Assembly: GCF_963678635.1 (NCBI RefSeq)
Contig: NC_087066.1
Location: 2,203,745 to 2,267,744 of the forward strand
DNA length: 64,000 bases
Source: Symsagittifera roscoffensis
Lineage: Eukaryota; Xenacoelomorpha; Acoela; Convolutidae
Direction: 5' to 3'
Below, piece by piece: positions 1 through 8,795 of this stretch. The notes under the pieces are model-generated. The model had not been told where the DNA came from, made no database searches, and worked only from the letters and a program-made list of their open reading frames with translations. Numbering within the stretch: position 1 is the stretch's first letter; each line of letters starts with the position of its first letter. The position numbers and the translations under genes were made by a program.

Positions 1-289
1 CAATCGAGAAACCTCATACAAATCCAAAATTCGCTAGATGTTGACGCATCCCAGTGGGATATCTTTAAGTCAACATTAAACAGTGTCAGACGACGAAGCA
101 AGCGATCTGTGTTTTACTCAAAGATCTCTGAAAAAACACCACTTTCAAGAGAACTAAATCGGAAAAACTTTTAATCCACCAAAAGTTATCAAAGTCAAAA
201 CAGTCGACAACGATAAACCGAAAACACATGCTGTAGTAGAGGAGAATAATCGAGGAGTGGGCCATTTCACATTGAGCAATTTCCGATAG
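1..289 (+). pseudogene. C-terminal remnant of an unidentified coding region, frameshifted
   Basis: Frame 1 is open from the window edge to a TAA at 172-174, 57 codons with a basic patch (RRRSKR). Frame 2 takes over across the A-run near 160 and stays open to TAG at 287-289, ending GHFTLSNFR. The two frames together read like one protein tail of about 95 residues broken by a single indel. I do not recognise the family; the end of a retroelement polyprotein or of a host exon are both possible. Inference from open frames only. Confidence 0.3.
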
Positions 290-346
290 AACCGAAACTT
301 ATAAAGTTCAACGAGTACCAAACGCGCAGGAATGCTTGAACAACAA

Positions 347-1230
347 GCCCAGGTTGACCAAAAATGCTTATCATACAGTTTTCATAACTGGGAATTTTTT
401 TTCATACAATTTCATACAATTCCCTACGTACAGAAAATTATATGAAAACTCTATAATAAACTTTTTCTCATAAATGAAAATTGTATAAGAGGTGTTTTCT
501 CCATAAACCAAAAAGCTGTTTTTTGTTTCTAAATTTATTTTCTGAAAAACTTTTCGGTTGTGCTTGCAACCAAACACAAGTGACGAAGACCTTGGTTACT
601 CAAAGCACCGAAGCTGGACGTTAATACATTTACAACGACTTTCACAATTGATATAACAAAACTAACAAACTTTAAATTTTTGCCAAAATTTTTCAATGAT
701 GATTTTTTTAAATTTGTGAAATTTCAAAATATCAGACAATGTTCAAGGCAATCATGAACACGCCATACAAAAGAAATAGAATTTTTCTGCGTTTTTGAAG
801 GAAAAAATTAAGTTAAAAGAAACAAGCCATTTTTATCGTATCCAGGACTATGTTATGCAGACAAAAAATTAAATTTTGCATGCAAAAACTTTTTTCGGAA
901 AAAATATGTTTTGCGCTCTAGAAAAATTTTATTTGCGCTCTAGAAAAGTCATAGAAAAATTTGAGGCAAACTTTCAAAATTACTTGGAAAATTTTTTGTG
1001 TCGTATATGGAAATTGTATGGTAAACATTTTTCCAAAAAAAAACTTAAATTCAGTTTTTTTTTGCCACCAGTCTGTTCAACTGTTCTCAAAAAGCCGCAG
1101 AAATGGTTTATTTTTTTTCTATTATTTTCCTAAAAAGTATGAAAATTGTATGTCAAGCAATTTCTCCATACACTTGATGTATGGAATTGTATGATAAGCA
1201 TTTTCTGTGTATGGAGATTATTCCGGGAGC
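347..1230. mobile_element. MITE-like repeat, diverged copy of the 45773-46685 family
   Basis: The ends are a degenerate inverted pair (GCCCAGGTTGACC on the left, a decayed GGAG..TCCGGGAGC on the right). The interior is packed with CATACAATT / AATTGTATGG motifs in both orientations. Near-identical text recurs at 45773-46685 and 53964-54880, where the inverted ends are perfect. There is no coding capacity; the short open frames here are chance. Confidence 0.6.
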
Positions 1231-2745
1231 GTATTCCCAAGTAAAGTCAACGCGACCCAGGAAAGTATCTGACACTCGTTTTCGGTACAACGTGAGACCA
1301 TTGACAAACAGGTAACCGTCTTACCTGCTCTGAAAAAGGGTAATCACAAAACTGATTGCGCTATCCGATGATAGACCGGGAGAACACTACTCGACTTTAA
1401 AAACTTTTCTTCTTCTAAAAAAGACCTTACTGCGTATACCTTACTGGCTCAAACTCATCACAGCTGAGAGAACGGACTCTGGACACCACTAAATCAGACC
1501 AAGAATGGATAGCTAGTAATTGAGCCGGGGAAACAAACTGTGACACTCCCATGAAAATTTTTAGTTAGTTTTTGCAATCTGAATCTTCATACCACTTAAC
1601 TTGATGCAAAACGCAATTTTTGTGAAAACTGATTACTTGTTAGGTCTTAAATAACTCCATAATTGTATGGATTTTGCTTCTTTAATGGCTAATCTAGCTC
1701 CAATACAAACCATACTGAACCTCGAAAACGTTTTCGTTTTACTATGCTAGTTTTGACGATACGTCAATCTTAAAAAGCTACCTCACTTTCGGCCAAGGTT
1801 CACCTTTCTTGGGCAAAAGGGATAGTTAGTATGCTATTGGTGATGTATAATCTGAACATCCCTAGCTTTCGGAAAATTTCCATCTTTTCATAATAAGCTT
1901 GAAGTTAATTTTGTGTATAAAAGTCATTTGGACATACCTGCCAAATGCTTAAATGGCGCCTCGCCTTTTGGATTTGAACTATTTGGGTCATTGTTCTTAT
2001 TCGTTAACTTCTCCTTGATTCAATTTTAAACAGCAAGTTGCAAACTATAGTTAGCTGTCTTGCAACTTATTTCGAACCTTCTTTTAAACTAGTCTTAGTT
2101 TAAAAAAAATTTTACCCTGTCTAACATTAGTTTCAACTATCTGTGTTAATCTCACTTTGTTAGCTTTTTTATTACTGTTGTCTTTAAAAAAGATGTAGTT
2201 CTAAAACAAGGAAAACAATTATGAAATATTGATTTAGCCCAGCATCTTTTTTTGAAAAACGAATTTAGTGAATATCGATAAGGAAACGCGACTATTTTGA
2301 ATGGCTAGTTTGAATTTCTGTTTCTTGGATCGTTTTCAATTCAGTTCTCCTGACGCACCGCTGACTGACCTTTCGCATCTGTGCGTTACAAAAATACAGA
2401 AATTGGCCAAATTAAGTAAAAAGCACGTTTTGCAGTTATATATAAACTCGAATACATACGTGGTTTTTGATATTTTCACATCGTTCAAACTTTTTTTTGT
2501 TTAAATTGCCATGCTTACTGTTGCTGGTTTTTACCATCTTGAACGCTTCAAAGTACATAGACCAGAAGAAAAAAGAATTATCAAACTGAATAGACAAAGC
2601 GTACTGTACTGATTATTAGCTTCGGCTGAAAATGAACTGGTGTTGGTTTACATACCACACATTAATACAATCTAAACGTTAACTTAATTTTTTTACTCAT
2701 AACTTCGTCCAAATTAACTCGGAAACAGACCCCGAGACTTAAAAC
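1231..2745. other. Intergenic region upstream of the transporter gene
   Basis: AT-rich and without a supportable gene or exon. A TATATAAA string at 2439-2446 lies about 300 bases before the transporter ATG and is only a weak core-promoter candidate. Confidence 0.4.
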
Positions 2746-4341
2746 ATGGACTCGGACACGGATGCAGATGTCAGCCAGACTTCATTGGACGGATCATCTG
2801 GCTGCTGTCCGGCCGACAGAGACAGAAAGCTTAAACTGTTTTCATACCTGTATGGCGTTTTCTTTTTCCTTCTTGCTGGATTAATCGCATCCCAGATGGG
2901 ACCCTTTTTTCCTCTTCTGGCGATGGAGGAGAAGGGACTATCCAGCACATCTACCGGATGTATTTCTGCTGCCTACGACTTCGCCAGTGTGATTTCGTGC
3001 CTCGCAATTCCCCAGAGACTTCAAGTGAAAGACCTCAAGTCCTTCTTCATTTTTGCTCTTTTCATCCATGGGTTCTGCGGAGTGTTTTTCGGGTGCATGG
3101 AGTTCGTCACTGTGAAAGCACGCTTCTTCGTCGGCTGTTTCATCCTCAGACTCCTTATGGGAGTTGGAACTTCGCTTGCCTGGTTCACATTCGTCCCCAT
3201 GTCCATAAGTTGGTATCCCACCCAGAGAACTACCATTGCCAGTTATGTGGAAAATGTCTTCGCAATCGGCATCGTGTTCGGTCCAGCCTTGGGTAGCTTA
3301 CTCTACACGTGGAAGGGGTTCGCTCTTCCCTTTGTGGTGCCTGGATTAGTCAAAGTGACAATGGCCTTCTTTGCTATTTTCATTATGGTCGACGCAGAAG
3401 AGGCGAGAACTTTAGAGAATAAAAACCTCGTGGAGTCACATGATGAAGATGATAATGATGACACGGACAATGACTTCCCTCCTCCTTACTCTGAGTCAGA
3501 CCCAATGGGCTACTCCGAACTCGCAGACAAAGAGGAAGACGAAAACGGACCAAAAAACAACACGAACGAATCCAAAAACTTGGATGGAAACAGAAACCAA
3601 CCGACTGTCCTGGGTGGAGAAAACTCACCTCTTCTTTCGGACACCCCCGAGTTGAAAAAGATGTCTGTGTTCTCACTTTGTACCTATCCCATTATAGTAG
3701 TGGCCAGTTTTCCTTTCATGGCATCCGCGTCTACCGTTGGATTCCTCGGAGTGTTCTTGAGTCCTTTCCTAACTGAGTTGTACGACATTGACCAGGAACA
3801 CGCGGCTCTCTATTTCATCATAACTGCTCTTTTCTCCGTCCTCATTTCACCCATAGTTGGCTGTTTTGCTCGAAATAACTTCAAATGGGTGTTGTACTTG
3901 ACTGGGCCCTACCTAGGCGTGATTGGATTCGCTCTGATTGGCCAAGGTTGCGAGGTGGACCAGTTACATCACAAGTATCTGGTCATGTTTTGTCTGTGTC
4001 TCATTGGGTGGTGTTACTGCACCGGTTACGTAACAGGCTTCTACGTCATCAATGACCTGGTTGAGGCACACATGGATAGGAACAAATACGACTTGTCCTC
4101 CTGTCGTGCTATAGTGTCCGCGTGGGTCCTCATCAACATCATGGTCGGCAGGATCCTCGGAAACGCCATCTCTGGGGGAGTGGTGCTTCAGAACCTTGGA
4201 TTTGAATCCGCCATCTACTTCCAAGTCGCTCTTCTCCTGTTTGGGGGAATTGTGGGTCTTATTTCTACCATCTGCTACAGCAAAAGCGTCCGAGGAGGCC
4301 GGTCAAAAGTGCACTGGAAAGAGTTCTCGGAATATGACTAG
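2746..4341 (+). CDS. Major facilitator superfamily transporter, SLC18B1-like
   Basis: A 531-aa membrane transporter, ATG to TAG, uninterrupted. The N-terminal cytosolic stretch (about 30 aa, acidic, then CC and basic RDRKLK) leads into hydrophobic segments totalling about 12. The first half holds a conserved-looking GIVFGPALGSLLY segment near residue 175 followed by GFALPFVVPG, which fits the vesicular amine/polyamine branch (SLC18B1). Between the sixth and seventh segments lies a long acidic loop of about 75 residues with a PPPY motif and a downstream acidic dileucine-like ENSPLL. These are known sorting or ubiquitin-ligase recognition motifs and suggest endolysosomal trafficking (inference). 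At 531 aa it is longer than typical SLC18B1, mainly through this loop. Codon use is GC-richer than the flanks, as in the cadherin exons. Absence of introns could mean a retrocopy or a natural single-exon gene. The substrate cannot be read from sequence. Confidence 0.85.
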   Translation: MDSDTDADVSQTSLDGSSGCCPADRDRKLKLFSYLYGVFFFLLAGLIASQMGPFFPLLAMEEKGLSSTSTGCISAAYDFASVISCLAIPQRLQVKDLKSFFIFALFIHGFCGVFFGCMEFVTVKARFFVGCFILRLLMGVGTSLAWFTFVPMSISWYPTQRTTIASYVENVFAIGIVFGPALGSLLYTWKGFALPFVVPGLVKVTMAFFAIFIMVDAEEARTLENKNLVESHDEDDNDDTDNDFPPPYSESDPMGYSELADKEEDENGPKNNTNESKNLDGNRNQPTVLGGENSPLLSDTPELKKMSVFSLCTYPIIVVASFPFMASASTVGFLGVFLSPFLTELYDIDQEHAALYFIITALFSVLISPIVGCFARNNFKWVLYLTGPYLGVIGFALIGQGCEVDQLHHKYLVMFCLCLIGWCYCTGYVTGFYVINDLVEAHMDRNKYDLSSCRAIVSAWVLINIMVGRILGNAISGGVVLQNLGFESAIYFQVALLLFGGIVGLISTICYSKSVRGGRSKVHWKEFSEYD

Positions 4342-5021
4342 CCAGTTTTTCAGTACACTCACTTAACGGAGAAACACTTAAGCTGAAAGCTATAAAGAAT
4401 CTGAACATACTGTATAAAAATTGTAATTGGATGTAATTTATTATGCAATTCAAGCTAGCATTCACAATGTATCTTTTCTACGTTCTGCTCAAATATTCTT
4501 AACTCAAATACCATTTCTGAGTGAAAACGCTGTCAGTATTATGGGGACCAGAAATTGAGTCTACAGATAAAACAGTCTAAAAACCGAAAAATGGGAAATT
4601 GACATAAAATTTATTTGCTAAAATATCAGTGTGAAATGTAGAACATATTTCCACTATCATTCTAAATTCCCACTTTGCACGTAACAAAACCTGCAAGAAA
4701 AGTTTCTAAACCGGATAGATATTTCATACAGATAAAGAAACCTATTTTCTTGTGTTTTCTGTACACAAACTGTTTATTTTTATCTAACTTTCTGAAAAAA
4801 AAACAGTTTCTGAGCAAAAAATTAATACCAATTCAACGCTCAATCGAAACGAGATAAACGTTGATTCTACACACTTTAAACATACACAAAACGAGGTAAA
4901 TTAAAAATTGTTATAGCAGGTGTTGCTTTTTTACATAACATTGTTACAACGAATTTGTTCCTCGGGTCAAGTGGTTTCTTGAGATCGAGAGTCCAGACGC
5001 TAACAGAACATTTTTTTCTGG
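4342..5021. other. 3' flank of the transporter and intergenic DNA
   Basis: AT-rich, no second gene visible and no clean AATAAA close to the stop codon. It ends at the insertion site of the giant retroelement (target duplication CTAC at 5022-5025). Confidence 0.4.
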
Positions 5022-5025
5022 CTAC

Positions 5026-5435
5026 TGAGTTATGCCTGGAATGTATAACTCATAGAGTAATTTCGGATAGGGTACACCGTCTGCTCGTCACGCTATCTTA
5101 TTTTCGGCCGGATAGATTCGTGCAACTTCTTAGTCTAATACCGATCCTAATCTTACTCTTATACTATCTAGTCTCAGGTTGTTTAACTAGTCTCTGCTAG
5201 GCTCAATAGATCTAGGGTATACTGGTTTATTGCGGCTGCTGAAGTGCTCGGGAGAGTCCAACTAATTTCTAAGTTAAATTCAAATCTCTCTGGTGCTGAA
5301 ATTACAAGTAACTTCAGCACTTACAAATAAGTGGGTTGTTAGTTAGATGGATCATGATTGGTTAATATTAAATACTTTACATTGGTAAAACATTTAATTT
5401 ATCCAATCATAAAATATAGTTTAGATCAGGTTCCA
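5026..5435 (-). repeat. 3' LTR of the giant element
   Basis: 410 bp. In element sense it holds a TATA-like string (complement of 5409-5418) near its start and an AATAAA (complement of 5226-5231) about 200 bases on, consistent with U3 promoter and R/poly(A) signals. A perfect 8-bp hairpin arm pair, GTGCTGAA/TTCAGCAC, lies inside. The U5 end folds as a GAGTTAT/ATAACTC hairpin. Confidence 0.93.
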
Positions 5436-6995
5436 CCCATCCGGGTTTTACAGAGTTTTTTAGAACAGTTCTTCTGTAATTCAAGGGTGGATGATGGACG
5501 TTGGTATTTGGCGAACATCATAATTTTCTTCCGCTTCTTCTTGTGACAACGACTGAGTCTCTGCAACAAAATCAATTCTGATTTCAGAATGGTTGGCTAT
5601 GTCAGGTTTTTCTGTTCTTAGGGGAGAACTTCCTTTGTGTCTGATCTAGCTTGGGAATGGCGTGGAGATTGTGCGTGGAGGGGATGCCTGGTTACTCGGA
5701 TCTGTACGTATACTTGAACATCGAGGTGGTCATTGGTCTAGTTCAATGAAGTCCTTTTCTGCGAAGTCAAGTCGTACTCTAAATCCTTTGAGTTGTGATT
5801 GTGAGCGGCATATCGATTGTAGTTGGTCATTCTCTCTCGAGTGTAGTGAGGTCGTCTTGTCTTTTGATGTTCGTCCTTGGTGTTGTATTCTGATCTATAT
5901 ATTGCATCATGTGATTTTACATTTTATAAAACTTTTATTAGTTTAATATTTTTTAATAATGATTTTTGTTAGTTGTTTTCACAAAAGCTTTTTGTTTTAG
6001 TTCGGTTATTTTGAAGAGTTACTCACACTTGAGTAGCTCTTATTAAAAATAGTGGTGTGGTCACAAAGCGTGGATGTAGCGCGGTGGGTTAGGCCGGCTA
6101 TAGAGCATGCTCAGGACGTCCTTCCTGGTGGGTTAGGCCAGGAGTGGGAGTATGATTTCATGCGGTTTTTGTGAGGGGTCCTGTTATGTGACAACGTTTT
6201 ATGTTGGGTTTGTTGTGGTTTTTCTTATGTTTCGTTGGTTGTGTCCTTTTTTCAAAAATCAAATTGTTTGTGGTATGGGTTTGTCTTTCGACTTTTTTGT
6301 GTTTTATTATTTCTTTCTTAGACTTTATAATAGTCTTCAAAAGAATAAATTATCCAGTTTTAAACTGGGTTAATCCGGTTTGGGTACCGTTGGTTTCCTT
6401 TTCTTAGTCATGCTGTTATTCTATGATTTGTGGTATTTAGTAAGCTGCGTTGGTTAGTTTTGTTTAGTATATGATTCCTTTCCAACCGGGTTAAAGAAAA
6501 GTTTGAAACATGTTATTGTATGTTAGAGTTGTTTAGTGTGAAAACTTGAAACTGAAATTCATTATTTTAAACAATTCTTCGTGGGCGAGCTGTGCGAGTG
6601 TGGATAGAATTTCTGTGCGAATGAATGAAAATATCAAAAGGTTAGTACTGCAATTGCATTTTATTAATTTACTGCATAGAATTTGGAAATTTACTGCTAG
6701 TTATGGGGGAATTTTAAGATACAAATTTTCATCATAATTAGATTTACTGCTTTGGGGGAAAATTTTATAAATTAATTTACTGCATTGGTATTATATTTAT
6801 TTAATTGTTGGTGCAAAAGTTTAATAGGGTCTTAAACAGTTTTGAAGAAGTTTGCTATTTTTTATTTTTCTTTTGTGAATTTTTCAGATGATCGAGGATG
6901 AAGGCTAAAAATCTAAAGAAAACATGAATAAAGAATGGTGAGTTTTGTCAATATTTTAATTAGTTAGTAATATTTACTTAATTCATACTTACCTG
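5436..6995 (-). other. Noncoding 3' tail of the giant element
   Basis: About 1.56 kb between the last ORF and the 3' LTR with no supportable ORF on the coding strand; the + strand frames here are shadows. The polypurine tract next to the LTR is weak (element sense CGGATGGG). The tail carries two hairpins that recur in the second copy: the 6014-6041 stem, and TCCTGG..CCAGGA around a TGGGTTAGG loop near 6120-6140. It also holds repeated GGTGGGTTAGGCC boxes and several TTTACTGC boxes near 6650-6780. Confidence 0.6.
6014..6041 (-). promoter_or_regulatory. Conserved hairpin in the element's 3' noncoding tail
   Basis: An 11-pair stem (AAGAG + TACTCA against TGAGTA + CTCTT) with one central mismatch and a 4-base loop. 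It is the same in the second copy at 56711-56738. Role unknown; an RNA packaging, export or stability element is a guess. Confidence 0.4.
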
Positions 6996-8795
6996 TTAGT
7001 CGTCGGGGAAAAAACCGTGGGGGAAGATGTCGTGAATTAGTTCTGAAGTTGTTAGTAGTTTAGCTAAGATGCGGATGATATTTTTAGTTTGAAGCAGTGG
7101 CCAAAGCAATTGAAGTGCCTTAATAGTGGTTAGTTCTTCAGTGCCTACTGCAAACTCATAAGGTGTGTTTTGGATTAAGTTATATAATTTGTGGTTAAAT
7201 TTAGTATTGTGGATGAATTCTAAAATTGGGATTTCTATAGGTTGTAGGAACTCGTGCGGGATAAGGAAGGGTCGGGATTCTTCGGCGTTGAAGGTCTTGG
7301 TGATGGGGCAGAAAATGTACATTTGGGTTATGGGGTCATAATTACGAAGAATACCATGGAGGTTAGTGTCTTTAATACAATATGTGAAATTTAGGAAATA
7401 CGGTGAAGTGTATTTTGAATTGATGAATTGGAAACGATGGTGTGATTGTCTAGAGGGTGTGTGGAGGTCAAAGTGATTTTGGATGAAACGATAGTAACTG
7501 TATGTATGTGTTTGTTTAGTGCGCAACATAATATCGTGTGAGCAGTGTAAATCTCTTTCGTGTGGTGCAAGGAAATGAAAGGTTAGTGAAAAGATTTGGA
7601 AGCGTTCTTTAAAACTTTCGTATGCTTGTGTGTTTGTTAGTGCTTCTGAAATAATGTGATCAAACTTTCGGTCGAAGATGTTTAGTGTAAATACATATGG
7701 TGTCTTGATGAAAAATTTCTCGGTGATTTGTGGATTAGCGAAGCGATCGTCGTCTAGGAATTGATCTTGGTTAGCTCTAATGATGTTGTGATCGTAGTAT
7801 TCTAGTGTATATTCATTAGCTCTAGGTGCAGTGTGTATTTTTAGTGATTTTTTATATCCAACGTAAGTAAACTGTCTAGCGGTTAGTGGTGTAGTGAGTT
7901 GATATAGCATGTCCTTATTTCGCTCTATATCGATGTGAGTGTTAGATAAAGGTAAGCAAAGAGGGTTAGTGAAATGATAGTATGAGGTCCAAGAGAGAGT
8001 GGGCATTAAAACGTATTCATCTACAAAGTTGCGTGTTTCGTTAGCGTCGTGAGGGGTGTTTAAGGTGTATTGTGGAAATGAGGGTAAAGTGATAGCTAAA
8101 AATTCTTTAGTGTTAGTATGCTGGGGGTGGTTGATGTATTCACGGGCTGTTCCTGGTTTTGCTGGGAAAGGATGGTTGGGGAATTTTCTTTTAAAAGTGC
8201 GGTAAGCTCTATTAGTTTTTAGTGAAGATATAGTGGATGTGGATGATGGTGTTAATGATTCAGTATAATTTGAAGAGGGTGTAGGGGGATTGGATGAATT
8301 TGTAGTGGAGGAGATTTGGTTTATGGTCGGGGTGTTAAGGTGGTAGGGTTGTTGTTGGAGGGTAATAAAATTATCTAGTTCTGGGGAGATTCGGGGGGTG
8401 TCTGGAGAATGAGATGATTGGTCAGAATGGTATGAGGAGTAGGTTGGGGTAACTTGGGAAGCATAAGAGGGTGTGGGAGTGATTGGGTCAGGGTTATTGG
8501 ATAATGTGGGTTGAAAAGGGGGTTGAGAAAAATTAGAAGGGTTATGAAAATTATTGGATGGAGATGGTTCTGAGTCGGCGAATTCATCGGGGGTTTCAAT
8601 ATTCGGGTTATTTAGCTGTGAGATGGAATATAAAACTGAAATATGTGAGTTAGTGTCGGAATTCATGCCTGATGTTTCATTGCTAGATGGAAAATCGGGT
8701 GGCGGAAAAGCAAAAAGTGGTATGATTGGGATTGGAGAGGTAAGATTGGTTGGATGGGAATTTGATCGGTGTAGTGATCCAAGTTGGCGGCTCAT
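6996..8795 (-). CDS. Giant element last ORF, 599 aa, unknown function
   Basis: The start ATG sits inside the stop codon of the envelope-like ORF (ATGA at 8792-8795), suggesting coupled reinitiation; the same arrangement is kept in the second copy. About the first 200 residues are Ser/Pro/Thr/Asn-rich low complexity. From roughly residue 205 the chain becomes an ordered-looking domain rich in aromatic residues and histidine (AYRTFKRKFPNHPF onward), ending FPHGFFPDD. No signal peptide or membrane span is evident. The second copy encodes 601 aa with an in-frame 6-nt insertion in the low-complexity region and mostly conservative changes, so the frame is protein-coding. I recognise no family; a tegument/matrix-like or accessory protein is only a guess from position. 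Confidence 0.85.
   Translation of the reverse strand: MSRQLGSLHRSNSHPTNLTSPIPIIPLFAFPPPDFPSSNETSGMNSDTNSHISVLYSISQLNNPNIETPDEFADSEPSPSNNFHNPSNFSQPPFQPTLSNNPDPITPTPSYASQVTPTYSSYHSDQSSHSPDTPRISPELDNFITLQQQPYHLNTPTINQISSTTNSSNPPTPSSNYTESLTPSSTSTISSLKTNRAYRTFKRKFPNHPFPAKPGTAREYINHPQHTNTKEFLAITLPSFPQYTLNTPHDANETRNFVDEYVLMPTLSWTSYYHFTNPLCLPLSNTHIDIERNKDMLYQLTTPLTARQFTYVGYKKSLKIHTAPRANEYTLEYYDHNIIRANQDQFLDDDRFANPQITEKFFIKTPYVFTLNIFDRKFDHIISEALTNTQAYESFKERFQIFSLTFHFLAPHERDLHCSHDIMLRTKQTHTYSYYRFIQNHFDLHTPSRQSHHRFQFINSKYTSPYFLNFTYCIKDTNLHGILRNYDPITQMYIFCPITKTFNAEESRPFLIPHEFLQPIEIPILEFIHNTKFNHKLYNLIQNTPYEFAVGTEELTTIKALQLLWPLLQTKNIIRILAKLLTTSELIHDIFPHGFFPDD

Noticed and set aside
2739-4224. Antisense ORFs opposite the transporter
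   Set aside because: Mirror frames of a clear coding gene without independent support.
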